A stretch of DNA of 64,000 nt from Photobacterium arenosum (GCF_014841115.1 NZ_JACYTP010000004.1:310001-374000); one strand, 5' to 3'. Shown: positions 1-10,014, numbered from the stretch's first letter. The notes: a model not told the origin generated them from the sequence alone. Translations and numbers: made by a program.

Positions 1-296
<296 letters not shown>

Positions 297-571
297 GTTG
301 AGCACTGTATGTCAAGCTATGAATATGTATGTCATTTTGTTTGTGGCATTATTATTTGAGTCAATCTTTATTGAGATAAGGCTTAAGCAATATTCTAATT
401 GACGAGTGGAGAAGCCCTCAGGTGCGTCGCAAAGTTCTGCATTGTTAATAACCATCGTGCTGCGCATCTCAGAATATCTGCAGTTCAAGCGACTCTTTGC
501 GAAACTGTGCAGATCTTGCAGAGTCATTGAATTATTTCAATTAATGTCGTTTTCAGTGGGGGAAAATAACA
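297..571. other. Intergenic, nothing recognised
   Basis: AT-rich spacer between the transposase remnant and the VanZ-like gene. Only short ORFs without a convincing ribosome site are present, and no family resemblance was seen. Confidence 0.4.
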
Positions 572-1030
572 TTGTTTCTACTTATCGCAATCACTTGGTT
601 ATTTGTCTTTGTATCTAGCATTGTATTGAAATTTTCGGGCAGTATGAGGTGTTGCATTATATGTAGTCTTTCGTTCGTATGGGGAGCAACCGTGCTATAC
701 CTGACGTTTGGTACACCTTCCGGTGGCGGTAGTAGTATAAATTTTATGCCTTTAAATGTGACGAATCGAGCTGACGTTATTGATGCTTGCCTCAATGCTT
801 TGATGTTTGTACCTGGTGGTATGTTAATAAACCTTATAGGAGCAAAATTTCTACATTCAATTGCTGTTGGTGCATTTTTAAGCATTATGATCGAGGTCAT
901 GCAGTTCGTACTGGGATCAGGGCGAACGTCTGATTTAAACGACATAATATTCAACACATTAGGTGTAGCTTGCGGATTTCTGCTTACTAAAAGGTTCAGG
1001 AAACGAATTGAAAAGATGCAAAGTATGTGA
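572..1030 (+). CDS. VanZ-like membrane protein
   Basis: A protein of 152 residues with about four hydrophobic segments. It carries the VanZ-family pattern: an NALMFVPGG stretch followed by EVMQF and a GRTSDLNDIIFNTLG motif close to the C-terminus. VanZ proteins are small integral membrane proteins. One member contributes to teicoplanin resistance, but most bacterial copies have no assigned role. The start is a TTG at 572, with a purine-rich stretch (gtggggga) just upstream. It stands alone next to the transposase remnant, so it is probably accessory cargo. Family assignment is fairly secure; function is unknown. Confidence 0.7.
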   Translation: MFLLIAITWLFVFVSSIVLKFSGSMRCCIICSLSFVWGATVLYLTFGTPSGGGSSINFMPLNVTNRADVIDACLNALMFVPGGMLINLIGAKFLHSIAVGAFLSIMIEVMQFVLGSGRTSDLNDIIFNTLGVACGFLLTKRFRKRIEKMQSM

Positions 1031-1280
1031 GGGTTACAATCGCCATACGTGAAGACAGCACACTTAGCACCACCTTATTAATGAAGGTTTTGCTAACTAG
1101 AGGTAACTAAATCAATGATTTACATTCTGAACGAAAGTATTCATTCATTGTCGTGGTTTTTGCCTCAAACTCGCTACAAAACAACCAACATAAAGCAGAG
1201 TAACAACGCTCAATTAACCGTAATTTTTGCGTGGTAGAACGTTATGGGGTCAAAGCCTGAGGGGGAATAAGCGAGTTGCA
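1031..1280. other. Intergenic, nothing recognised
   Basis: Spacer between the VanZ-like gene and the convergent response regulator. No gene, clear terminator or repeat was recognised. Confidence 0.4.
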
Positions 1281-1973
1281 TTAGTGTGTTTTGCTAATCT
1301 CTGCCTCCAATTTGAACAGCTCGGCGTCGGTACGAATGCCAAGTTTGCGGAAGGCGGCTTGCTTTTGGCTGCTAATAGTCTTTTTACTACGCGAGAATTT
1401 CTGGGCGATCTGATTGACCGTAAGACCAGCAAGGCAGCAGCGAAGCACTTCGCTTTCCTTTGGTGACAGCTCAGAATAGTTAAGTAAGCCTTGTTCGCCC
1501 TTGTTTGGGGAAGCGTCGTCGGCAGATTGAGAGAAGGGCTGCTTTTCAAGTTCTGTTGCAATATTTGGCGACAAATACAAGCGCCCACGGGCTGCCATTC
1601 GAATAGCCAGGATCAGGTCGTCGGTATTTTGCGATTTGCCGACAAAGCCGTTTGCTCCGGTGCGGATACTCATATGTACTGTAGCGGGGCGTTCGGCGGA
1701 GGAAAAGATGACTATACGTAAGTCGGGGTAACGCTGGCGAATCAGGCCGATCAGACGCAGCCCATCCAACTCACCGTCCCCCAGTTGGTAGTCAAGTACC
1801 AGCAGATCGAAGGTTTCTCGACGGATTGCATCAAGTAGCTGGGTACTGGTTGAATAGACACCTTGCAAATTGAAGTCGGGCTCTGCCGAAAGGCGCACAC
1901 TCAGTGCCTCACGGATCAATGCATGATCATCCAGTAGGGCGATTCGGATTGGCGGCTTAGGTGACCATTGCAT
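1281..1973 (-). CDS. LuxR-family response regulator, EvgA/BvgA type
   Basis: A 230-residue two-domain response regulator. The receiver domain (about residues 8-125) has the acidic pair D15-D16, the phosphoacceptor D61 in LVLDY, and the conserved Lys K113. The C-terminal LuxR/NarL helix-turn-helix begins at LSPKESEVLRCCLAG and runs through the recognition helix near SRSKKTISSQK. It is divergent from a large hybrid sensor kinase at 2561-6169, and the two form an EvgA/EvgS (BvgA/BvgS) type pair. Phosphate presumably reaches D61 through the kinase phosphorelay. Target genes cannot be read from the sequence; the neighbouring VanZ-like and beta-lactamase genes are candidates by proximity only. Confidence 0.88.
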   Translation of the reverse strand: MQWSPKPPIRIALLDDHALIREALSVRLSAEPDFNLQGVYSTSTQLLDAIRRETFDLLVLDYQLGDGELDGLRLIGLIRQRYPDLRIVIFSSAERPATVHMSIRTGANGFVGKSQNTDDLILAIRMAARGRLYLSPNIATELEKQPFSQSADDASPNKGEQGLLNYSELSPKESEVLRCCLAGLTVNQIAQKFSRSKKTISSQKQAAFRKLGIRTDAELFKLEAEISKTH

Positions 1974-2560
1974 TGGCGCAAACTCCTTTGAATTGCCTGA
2001 TACCTTGGTTAAGGCAGTGACGCCTGCAAAGCTAGCAGATTTCGTGGGGTGTTAAAAGCCTATCCCTTGCTCTATACGGTTTGTACTCAGCGGGTCACGC
2101 GATCGAGCCCGTGTTTTACGAACTTACAAGCAGTTGATCAAGTGTCAGCGCCTTGGAATGCAGATTCAACCGTGGCGTCAGCACATTTTCTTCCTGTCTC
2201 AGAAGGAAGCCCGCAGCATCGACTATGTCGACCACCTCGCTTGATTGACCATAATAGTGGAGTTCTAAAGTTATGCACCCAAGTACCGACTTTTGAGCAG
2301 GTGATTTCAATTTTTGTGATCTGATAGTGCAGCTTTTTGGGTCTCTTTGGGTGGCAAGCTTTGTTTGTTCTAATTTAATCGTTGTACAGTTCCTCGTATG
2401 GATTTTTCTTGATGCTAGTCTTATTTATCATTATCGTAATTGCGCTCTGTTGTGCATGAGACTGGTCTTAAATATGGACGAAAAGCGACTGTTATTTGTC
2501 CACTTCCCCTTAATTTAGCCGTCCTCTGGTTTCAATCTTCAGATTTTGGACTAAGCCATC
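1974..2560. promoter_or_regulatory. Long divergent intergenic region of the two-component pair
   Basis: A spacer of 587 bp between the divergent response regulator and sensor kinase starts. It must hold both promoters, and long divergent leaders are usual where the regulator controls itself. A 64-codon minus-strand ORF lies inside (2116-2310). It resembles nothing I know and I do not call it a gene. No exact operator repeat was recognised. Confidence 0.4.
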
Positions 2561-5500
2561 ATGAAACTCTCATATTTCCTATTTCTCTTTTTAGTGTTGG
2601 TTATCTGTCAGTTTCGTGCTGTGGCTTATGGCCAGGAGACGGACGATGTACGGCTTTTGATCCGCACGCCGGTCGTGAGTCCGGAAGTGTATTTCAATAC
2701 GCAGACCCAGTCCTGGTTAGATAGAAAGTCTGTAGTTAGAGTGGCTATGTGGGGCGGAGCGTGGCCACCTATGCATCTGGGGTTTGACTTGGCTCATTTC
2801 GAGGGGGTTACGGCTGATGTTTTGGGGGCGCTGGAACAGACATTAGGGCTTCGCTTTAAAATTGTAAGTTACTCCGGTCGCGAGCAAGCGCTGCAAGCGC
2901 TTGCCGCTGGCGAGGTTGAGATGCTCGCCTTCAATGATGCTGGGCAACCGAGCGATTCACGAGTACGTCAGTCGGTTGCCTATCTGGTTAATCATCGTGT
3001 TGTCATCCGGCGTACACGCGATTCCGCTAGTATTGACCCGGAAATGGCTAATAAGCGGCTTGCTTTTGTAGGCTCTTCATTGCTGGAAGCTCAGCTCAGG
3101 CTGCGCTACCCGCACGCTAAACTGATGAAGTATGGCAATCACGCACAAGCCATAACTGCGGTGGTCTACGAGCAGGCGGATGCGCTGTACACGAGTGCCA
3201 TTACTGCGGCATATCTGATACCGCGAATGTTTCCCAACCTGCTTTCTTTCGATCACACTAAGGGTGTGTCTGACGTTGGCGATATTAACTTTGCCGTCAG
3301 CGCTAAGCAGCCTGAGTTGCTCGACGCGATTAATCAGTCGCTCTCTTCTATTCCCCTGTCTGAGATGCTCAGAATAGCTTCGCGCTGGGAGCTGGGCGAA
3401 GACTTCGTGATCCCCAGAAAGCCCCTGCAGTTGAGTGCAGAGCAGCAGGCATGGGTGGCGGCGAATCCGCGAATCAGAGTGCTGATGGCTGCGCCTAATG
3501 CACCGTTGACTTTCTATGACCAGCGTGACCAACTGCGCGGTCTGAGTGTAGACCTGCTTAAGCAGATTGAGCGCAGCACCGGCCTGAGGTTCGAGCCCGT
3601 ACGCAGCGATGGCATTGGGGATATGATCGAGAGGCTGCAGAGGGAGCAGGCTGACTTAATCGTTGCGCTAAGCGTCGCAGGATCTGTGACCGGACCTTTG
3701 TATTACACGCGCCCTTACCTGATCAGTCCGCTGGTGGTGGTGACCCGGCGAGAGCAATCCAACATTCGCAGCTTCGATGAGCTTCATGGACGGCGTTTGG
3801 CGATTGTACGTGATACACCTGGATTCGCATGGTTGGGCAAGCATCATCCGAGTATCACTGCGGTGGCAGTCGAGAACGCCTCGCAAGGATTGGAGATGCT
3901 GATAAGCGGAGAAGTTGATGGCAGTGTGCAGAGCCAGTTCATTGCCGATTATTTCATCAAGCAGCATTTCCAAGCTGACCTGCATGTTGCTTCGGTGTTC
4001 GGGCCGAGGCCTGACAGGGTCGTCATGGCTGCAGCTTCCGATAAGCAAATACTGAAGGACATCATCAATGAAGCTTTGCTGGATATCCCGCCCGAGCGCC
4101 TCAGACAGTTGACTGATCGCTGGCGTAACCATGATATACCTGCCGTTGCTAGCCCATGGAGCACATACAAAAATGTGATCTACGCAGTTATTGGCGGTGC
4201 TGCGTTATTTGCCTTGATCTTCTTGCTTTGGAACTACTACCTAAGAGGGCAGATTCGCCGCCGGCAAAGAGCCGAAGAGGCTCTGAAGGATCAATTAGAG
4301 TTCACACGAACCTTAATTGACGGTTCACCAGTCGCGTTGTATGTACGTGACCAACAGGGGCGCTTGATTCACTGCAACCAGGCATATTTAGACTTTATGC
4401 AGGCGTCTAGGGAGGAGTTCGTCGGCAAGACGTTGCTGGAAAACAGCGACGTCGCACCTTGGCTGGTCGCGCGCTATCACCAGATGTACTTGGAGGTAGT
4501 GAAAACGGGCAAGCCAATTTTCGCGGATTTAGATGTGGAGGTAAAAGGACAACCTTTCCATATCTATCATTGGATACTTCCATTTCAGGATGGCTTGGGC
4601 CGCTACCGGGGCGTGATTGGAGGCTGGCTGGATATCACTGAGCGCGAGAAACTACTGCAGCAATTGCAACAGGCGAAGGAGCAAGCTGTTGAGGCCAGCC
4701 GATCCAAGTCGGTATTTTTAACCACTATGAGCCATGAAATTCGTACACCTATCAGTGCTGTGGTGGGGTTGATTGAATTGTTGCGTCTGCGTACCGATGA
4801 TCCAGCACAGATGAGGCATAACCTCGATGTGGCGTATCAGTCTGCACAGTCTCTGTTAGCGCTGATCGGCGATATTCTCGACTTGTCGAAGATCGAAGCA
4901 GACGCCCTTGAGCCAACTTCCAGAACAACCGATTTGGAGGTGCTGATCCAGTCGGCTCATCGCTTATTTGAGGCCAATGCGCGGAAGAAAAACCTCGAAT
5001 ACTGCCTGTGCATCGATATTACTCACAAGGGCATAATGATTGACAGTTTGATGCTCAATCAGATCGTTTCCAACTTGCTCAGCAATGCGATCAAGTTCAC
5101 CGAGCAGGGTGAGGTAAAGTTGGTACTACGTGAGGACGTGAGCCGTAAACGTGATGGATTCGGGTGCTATGAGATCCAAGTCCAAGATAGCGGAGTAGGG
5201 CTGAGTGGTGCCGATCAAAAGGTGATATTCGAACCCTTTGTACAGGCTGGCGGTGTGCTGCAGCGTCGTGATGGCTCTGGCCTCGGGTTGAACATCTGCC
5301 AAAGATTGACCAAGTTGCTAGGGGCAACGCTTTCAGTTGAAAGTGAGTTGGGGAAGGGCTCGTGCTTTCTCCTACGCTTCGAGGCACCGCTTGTTCATGT
5401 AGATACCCAGCCACAAGTGGCGACATTGGAACCGGCTTCGACCCACAGATTGCGAATTTTGGTAGCTGAAGACCATGCTCCTAGTCGCCTGTTGTTGTGC

Positions 5501-6169
5501 CAGCAGCTTGAATACCTTGGTCATGAGGCTGTTCCCTGCGACGATGGTGAGTCAGCACTCGATGTTTGGACTCATGCATCTATTTCATTCGACCTAACCA
5601 TTGCCGATTGCAACATGCCTAACATGGATGGCTTTGAACTCAGTAGCCGTATCCGTGCGATTGAGGAGGAGAGGGCGGAAGGTTTTCATCCGATCTTCGG
5701 CCTGACGGCCAATGCTCAGTCTTCTGCTGTCGAGAAAGGGCTGGCTGCAGGTATGACCAGGTGTATATTCAAGCCAGTCAGCATCGAGGTGCTTTCGAAC
5801 TTGATTGGCGAAATTTCCAGAGGCAATGAGCTACGAGCTAAGGCCGCAGGTGCCAGTAGCGAATTGGAGAAACTTCGCATACTCAAACCGGAGGCCTATG
5901 ATTCCCTAGTCGAAGAAATCTTGCGAACCTTGCGCGAGGACGCGTCAAAGTTAGCCGAGCTAGGTCAGGAAGATGATCTCAAGGCGCTTGTTAGGCTGGC
6001 TCACAAGATTAAGGGGGGGGCACAGCTTGCCGGTGATGCGCAACTCGTCAAAGCGTGCCAGGTACTTGAAGAGAGCGGGGAAAGGGGAGTGCAGAGATCT
6101 CGTGCCCAAATTAGTGTGGTGCTGCACCTCCTAGAAGTGCTTCAGATGCGGCTGTTGGAGGAGAGTTGA
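2561..6169 (+). CDS. Hybrid sensor histidine kinase, EvgS/BvgS type
   Basis: A 1202-residue unorthodox kinase. In order it has a signal peptide, two periplasmic solute-binding (SBP_bac_3, Venus-flytrap) domains of about 230 residues each, and one transmembrane helix near residues 535-560 (NVIYAVIGGAALFALIFL). These are followed by a PAS domain, a HisKA domain with the autophosphorylated H725 in SHEIRTP, and an HATPase with N-box NLLSNAIKF and G-boxes DSGVGL and GSGLGLN. The C-terminal part is a receiver domain with D1016 in DCNMPNMDG and an HPt domain with H1148 in AHKIKGG. This supports an H725-D1016-H1148 phosphorelay to the divergent LuxR-type regulator. The ligand is unknown. An eight-G run lies in the HPt coding region (6013-6020), a possible slippage point. 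Length and domain order match the EvgS family. Confidence 0.92.
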   Translation: MKLSYFLFLFLVLVICQFRAVAYGQETDDVRLLIRTPVVSPEVYFNTQTQSWLDRKSVVRVAMWGGAWPPMHLGFDLAHFEGVTADVLGALEQTLGLRFKIVSYSGREQALQALAAGEVEMLAFNDAGQPSDSRVRQSVAYLVNHRVVIRRTRDSASIDPEMANKRLAFVGSSLLEAQLRLRYPHAKLMKYGNHAQAITAVVYEQADALYTSAITAAYLIPRMFPNLLSFDHTKGVSDVGDINFAVSAKQPELLDAINQSLSSIPLSEMLRIASRWELGEDFVIPRKPLQLSAEQQAWVAANPRIRVLMAAPNAPLTFYDQRDQLRGLSVDLLKQIERSTGLRFEPVRSDGIGDMIERLQREQADLIVALSVAGSVTGPLYYTRPYLISPLVVVTRREQSNIRSFDELHGRRLAIVRDTPGFAWLGKHHPSITAVAVENASQGLEMLISGEVDGSVQSQFIADYFIKQHFQADLHVASVFGPRPDRVVMAAASDKQILKDIINEALLDIPPERLRQLTDRWRNHDIPAVASPWSTYKNVIYAVIGGAALFALIFLLWNYYLRGQIRRRQRAEEALKDQLEFTRTLIDGSPVALYVRDQQGRLIHCNQAYLDFMQASREEFVGKTLLENSDVAPWLVARYHQMYLEVVKTGKPIFADLDVEVKGQPFHIYHWILPFQDGLGRYRGVIGGWLDITEREKLLQQLQQAKEQAVEASRSKSVFLTTMSHEIRTPISAVVGLIELLRLRTDDPAQMRHNLDVAYQSAQSLLALIGDILDLSKIEADALEPTSRTTDLEVLIQSAHRLFEANARKKNLEYCLCIDITHKGIMIDSLMLNQIVSNLLSNAIKFTEQGEVKLVLREDVSRKRDGFGCYEIQVQDSGVGLSGADQKVIFEPFVQAGGVLQRRDGSGLGLNICQRLTKLLGATLSVESELGKGSCFLLRFEAPLVHVDTQPQVATLEPASTHRLRILVAEDHAPSRLLLCQQLEYLGHEAVPCDDGESALDVWTHASISFDLTIADCNMPNMDGFELSSRIRAIEEERAEGFHPIFGLTANAQSSAVEKGLAAGMTRCIFKPVSIEVLSNLIGEISRGNELRAKAAGASSELEKLRILKPEAYDSLVEEILRTLREDASKLAELGQEDDLKALVRLAHKIKGGAQLAGDAQLVKACQVLEESGERGVQRSRAQISVVLHLLEVLQMRLLEES

Positions 6170-6526
6170 AAAATTTCGTCGCCCTACTAAGGTTGCTCAG
6201 TTTGTTGGCTTTTAAGACAAGTCTTATATCGGCTGTGTGAACTTGATGGTTAAATCTATAATAGTGGGATGTGTTTTAAACTATCAGTAGTCTGCAGCTA
6301 CACAAGTGGCAAGTTTAGCCAATAGAGGGATGCGTGTGGAAATAGATATTACGGCGGTACGAAAACATTCTAGTGTTATCGTATCGGAAAAACTTGGAGC
6401 GACTCCTTCTGTTTTACATTGTAGATAGCCTGTCAAAATGCAACGTTAGGTTCCAAGAGCGTAACTTATCTCAGCACTCTGTATGTGACGCTAAGAATTA
6501 TTATATTTTATTATTGGGATTTTAGT
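6170..6526. other. Intergenic, nothing recognised
   Basis: A spacer of 357 bp after the sensor kinase. The base composition changes here from the more GC-rich kinase to AT-rich DNA. No gene or terminator was recognised. Confidence 0.4.
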
Positions 6527-6916
6527 ATGAGCAAATCAACCTTCCAGAAGATTACGTTCCATCACGTAGGAATCCCAATTACGGAAAAGCTTCCAGCTGA
6601 CACTTATAATGCTGATTTGAAAATGCGTGCTACAGGATATTTTGAGTCACCTTATGCTATTGAGTGGATGGAGTTTGATAAGGACAGTCTACTCCCTGAA
6701 ATTATAAGAACACAGCCTCATGTTGGCTATGTGGTTGAAGATCTGAAAAAAGCAATCAAGGGCCGAAAGGTGATTCTTGAACCAACGAGCCCCTGCGATG
6801 GGGTTACAGTAGCCTTTGTTCTTGAAGGTCGTGATTTGGTAGAGTTTCTACAGTTTGATAAGCCGGAAGAAGAAGTATGGCCGCACCCGAATAAGTTCCT
6901 TCTTGAGTGCTTGTAA
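6527..6916 (+). CDS. VOC/glyoxalase-fold family protein
   Basis: A 129-residue protein that looks like a single vicinal-oxygen-chelate (glyoxalase/bleomycin-resistance fold) domain. FQKITFHHVGIPI opens the first beta strand with a potential metal His. EWMEFD and a C-terminal GRDLVEFLQFD strand with Glu sit where VOC metal ligands usually occur. The start is set at ATG 6527, because the domain begins immediately after it and the upstream extension to 6485 is an unlikely hydrophobic leader. Substrate and reaction are unknown. The next gene is a short-chain dehydrogenase, so a shared small-molecule detoxification role is possible but unproven. Confidence 0.6.
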   Translation: MSKSTFQKITFHHVGIPITEKLPADTYNADLKMRATGYFESPYAIEWMEFDKDSLLPEIIRTQPHVGYVVEDLKKAIKGRKVILEPTSPCDGVTVAFVLEGRDLVEFLQFDKPEEEVWPHPNKFLLECL

Positions 6917-7169
6917 CTTGCAGGGATTACTGCTTTATTTTTTAAGAGAGGATATTGTTCTTAGGGTTTATCTTAAGTAAATGTCATCGTCTGGGCACGC
7001 GTGAATTGCGTAGATTCATCCCTCTATGTTTCAGAAGTATTCAAGTGAACTTTGTCTGGAGATGTGATGCCGAGCCAAACCTCTTTGATTAATAATAAGT
7101 GGATGTGAATTGTTTATTCTTAACACACTCGGTGGAGAACAACCAATAGTTAATTAAAAGGTGAATAAT

Positions 7170-7919
7170 ATGAATAACTTCAATCGCTTTCAAGGTAAAG
7201 TCGCTTTCATCCAAGGTGGGAGCAGAGGTATTGGGGCTGCTATTGTTGAAAGGTTAGTTTCAGAGGGTGCATCGGTCGCTTTCACATATGTTTTATCTCA
7301 CAGTAAAGCAAATGCACTCGTAAATGAGCTGACATCAAAAGGTGGTAAGGTCATCGCAATCAAGGCGGATAGTACAAAGCCTGAGGATATCAGAAATGCA
7401 ATGGGCAGAGTCGTTGAGCTCTTTGGTCAACTAGATATTGTCGTTAACAATTCTGGTGTTCTAATTTGGGATAATGTTGAAAACTTAACCTTGGATGATT
7501 GGGAGAAGACGATAAATACCAATGTAAGAAGTGTATTTATTGCAAGTAATGAAGCTGCTAAATATATGAATAACTATGGTAGAATTATTAATATTAGCAG
7601 TACAAATGCTCAGCGTATCCCATTTGCAGGAGGTGCTATCTATGGAATGAGTAAATCTGCTCTGTCAGGGTTGGTCAAAGGCCTTTCTCGAGACTTAGGC
7701 CACAGAGGAATTACAGTAAATAATATTCTACCTGGACCTGTAGATACCGATTTAAATCCAGAAAATAGCGATACATCTGAGAAGGTAAAAGCGATTGGTG
7801 CACTTGGACGCTATGGTCAGGCAGAGGAGATTGCAAACTTGGTCGCATTTGTCGCAAGTGCAGAAGCAGGTTATATTACAGGCGCGGATTTGATGATAGA
7901 TGGTGGTTTTTCTGCTTGA
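7170..7919 (+). CDS. Short-chain dehydrogenase/reductase (SDR)
   Basis: A classical SDR of about 249 residues that probably uses NAD(P)H to reduce a carbonyl. The N-terminal cofactor motif is GGSRGIG (usual TGxxxGIG). NNSGV stands in place of NNAG, the catalytic Ser lies in INISSTN, and the Tyr-Lys pair is in YGMSK. It ends with the common GADLMIDGG segment. ATG 7170 is preferred over GTG 7161 because AAAGGTG at 7157-7163 gives a proper ribosome site. It resembles FabG and glucose/3-oxoacyl reductase-like enzymes, but the substrate cannot be deduced. Codon use is AT-rich compared with the backbone, which fits acquired DNA. Confidence 0.85.
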   Translation: MNNFNRFQGKVAFIQGGSRGIGAAIVERLVSEGASVAFTYVLSHSKANALVNELTSKGGKVIAIKADSTKPEDIRNAMGRVVELFGQLDIVVNNSGVLIWDNVENLTLDDWEKTINTNVRSVFIASNEAAKYMNNYGRIINISSTNAQRIPFAGGAIYGMSKSALSGLVKGLSRDLGHRGITVNNILPGPVDTDLNPENSDTSEKVKAIGALGRYGQAEEIANLVAFVASAEAGYITGADLMIDGGFSA

Positions 7920-7994
7920 CAAACTTGTCTTGGATTGTTTTATAGAGTGAAGTATGTGTGATAATAGTTCAAGACTTTAAGGTTTAAGTAAAAC

Positions 7995-8090
7995 ATGCGT
8001 GGCTACTTGTTGATTATTATTGAGAATCACTATTTAAGTGGCATTGTAAAAGCTGAAATAGTGAATGAAATTTTTGACTTAGGTGATTAA
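7995..8090 (+). CDS. Tiny ORF, hypothetical (31 aa)
   Basis: An ATG-to-TAA ORF of 31 codons beginning MRGYLLIIIENHYLSG. It ends 10 bp before the next small ORF. No good ribosome site was seen. It could be a real microprotein, the start of a broken gene, or chance in AT-rich DNA. Confidence 0.2.
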   Translation: MRGYLLIIIENHYLSGIVKAEIVNEIFDLGD

Positions 8091-8100
8091 GTAATATCGT

Positions 8101-8280
8101 ATGAGTAGTGAAGAATTTTTCGATGTCTGGCCTATATCCAATGTTGATCATGAAAAACCTATTAGCTTTGAACAATTTTGGATGCTTGCTCAAGATATCC
8201 AGTTGTTACCATATAAACAGCACCCTATTTTAAAGGTGGAAAATCAAAATATTAATAAAGTAAAAAATATAAGAAAGTGA
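8101..8280 (+). CDS. Small hypothetical protein (59 aa)
   Basis: An ORF of 59 codons beginning MSSEEFFDVWPISNVDHEK and rich in acidic and aromatic residues, with a Lys-rich tail. AGGTGA at 8081-8086 is a weak and rather distant (14 nt) ribosome site. The composition looks more protein-like than chance, but I recognise no family. It may be the surviving end of a degraded gene. Confidence 0.35.
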   Translation: MSSEEFFDVWPISNVDHEKPISFEQFWMLAQDIQLLPYKQHPILKVENQNINKVKNIRK

Positions 8281-9046
8281 CGTGACTAAATATAAGGAAA
8301 CAATATTTAAGAGACAGAATATTCACCTTTAATGTCTTTAACAAACAGGTAGTTTTTTATAGATGACTGTCTTAGGTGGCATTGCGAACGTCAATAAAGT
8401 TGGCCACGTTTTCTGGCTTTCCAGTCTTTCTTTACTATTTCATTCGAGTCAATGCATTGTTATATCATTACTCCCAACAATATGCCGTTTGTAGGTTGAA
8501 TATATAAACGAACTGAGGGGCGAGATTAAGGTGAGGAACTCAGTGTGTTGATTAATCATGTTGCATTACCTAGGATGAATGGGCATTACATAATGAAGCA
8601 TTATCTTCCCTGTTTACCATGATAAAAAACCATGCTTTATTACATAAAATATTCATCAAAAACTAATTTTTTTAATTTGTTATAGAGGGGGGAACATCAT
8701 AAGTGGTGGGGTTCTTTCTAATTATTTCAATTAAAAATATTTAAGGGTGAATGTTTTTACTTATTTATGACGTGACTATGAATATGTTTCAGAGTGGTTT
8801 TTATTGTAATTAAGTTTGTATTGAGATGACTATACGAGAGTTATGTGTAAGATCTATTATTGTATAAAATGGATTTTTTAGTAAGAAACCTCCAGTTTTA
8901 ATTTAAAAAGTAGGAAATGGTTGCTTTATTTCATGTTAAGCGAAATCGCTGATTATCATGGCGAAGTAAAGTATATCCTAACCGTTTTACTTAACTGCAG
9001 TTATTATTTTGGCTGCATTATATACTCAAGTTCTTAAAGGTAATTT

Positions 9047-9919
9047 ATGAATAAGTCAAAAATGTCTAGAAGTTTATCTATATCTTCATTGTTATTTTCT
9101 ACCTGTATTATTATTTCACCAAACGTTGCAGCTTCTTCGCTGGAAGATAAAGTTCAGCATTTTGAAGAGCAAGGTTGGAGTATTGGGGTTACTGTATTGG
9201 ACACTAAGTCACATGAAGTGGAATCCGTACATGGTGATAAACGCTTCCATTTCAATAGTACAATTAAAGCGTTGGCATGCGCGAATGTACTAGCAAAAGT
9301 GGACAAAGGACAGCTCAAACTCAGTGATTCCGTCGTGGTGAAAAAGAGTGATCTTGTCGAATATTCTCCAGTTACAAAAGATTACGTTGGTAAAGGCTTC
9401 ACTCTCAAAGATGCATGCAACGCTACACTAACATATAGTGATAATACGGCAGCAAACTACACCATCTCTGCAGTAGGTGGACCAATTGGCCTGACTAACT
9501 TTATGCGCTCAATAGGCGATAATGTAATGCGGTCAGATCGCTATGAACCGGAACTAACAAAAAATATAGAATATGATATGAGGGATACAACTACCACCAA
9601 TGCAATGGCTGCAAGTCTAAACAAACTTCTTCTGGGTGATGTTCTATCATTAGAGTCAAAATCTCAATTGAAGCAGTGGATGGAAGGCAATAAAGTAGCT
9701 GATGGCCTGCTAAGAGCTTCATTACCTAAAGGTTGGTCAATAGCGGATCGTTCTGGAGCCAGTGATTATGGTGTGCGAGGCATTGTATCAATGGCTTGGT
9801 CAGAAACACAGCATCCGGTGATTGTTACTATGTATGTCAGAAAAAGTGGTACAACTTTGGAAGAAAGAGACAAAGTAATATCAGAAATAGGTAAAGTTAT
9901 TTACGGTAAATACCAATAA
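9047..9919 (+). CDS. Class A beta-lactamase, CARB/PSE-like
   Basis: A 290-residue serine beta-lactamase with a signal peptide (residues 1 to about 29) for export to the periplasm, where it would hydrolyse penicillins. The nucleophile S71 and K74 lie in STIK, the SDN motif is at 131-133, and the omega-loop general base is E167 in EPEL. R235-S236-G237 replaces the usual KTG. An Arg there, and the RDTTT segment after the omega loop, are typical of carbenicillinases. C78 and C124 can form the usual disulfide. Unusually, the residue after EPEL is Thr171, where the family normally has Asn170 (Ambler). It is followed directly by transposase remnants. Family is certain; the CARB subgroup is likely. 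Confidence 0.93.
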   Translation: MNKSKMSRSLSISSLLFSTCIIISPNVAASSLEDKVQHFEEQGWSIGVTVLDTKSHEVESVHGDKRFHFNSTIKALACANVLAKVDKGQLKLSDSVVVKKSDLVEYSPVTKDYVGKGFTLKDACNATLTYSDNTAANYTISAVGGPIGLTNFMRSIGDNVMRSDRYEPELTKNIEYDMRDTTTTNAMAASLNKLLLGDVLSLESKSQLKQWMEGNKVADGLLRASLPKGWSIADRSGASDYGVRGIVSMAWSETQHPVIVTMYVRKSGTTLEERDKVISEIGKVIYGKYQ

Positions 9920-10014
9920 TTTTGATGGTTATACTGATTTATAGGCAAGATGAAATGAGACTGACCTGAAATTTGTGTAATAGTCTAAGTTTTAGTCTTA
10001 AAGGCTTCAGGATA

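Larger units (their letters stand above)
7920..9046. other. Long AT-rich low-coding stretch
   Basis: About 1.1 kb of strongly AT-rich DNA between the SDR and the beta-lactamase. It holds two tiny ORFs listed separately (7995-8090 and 8101-8280) and otherwise no recognisable gene. The decay resembles the scar of a lost element or cassette. The beta-lactamase promoter should lie in the last 100 bp; a TATACT at 9021-9026 is a candidate -10 box without a good -35. Confidence 0.45.

Noticed and set aside
2116..2310. A 64-codon minus-strand ORF between the response regulator and sensor kinase genes
   Set aside because: It looks somewhat protein-like but I recognise no family and see no ribosome site, and it lies in a divergent promoter region.
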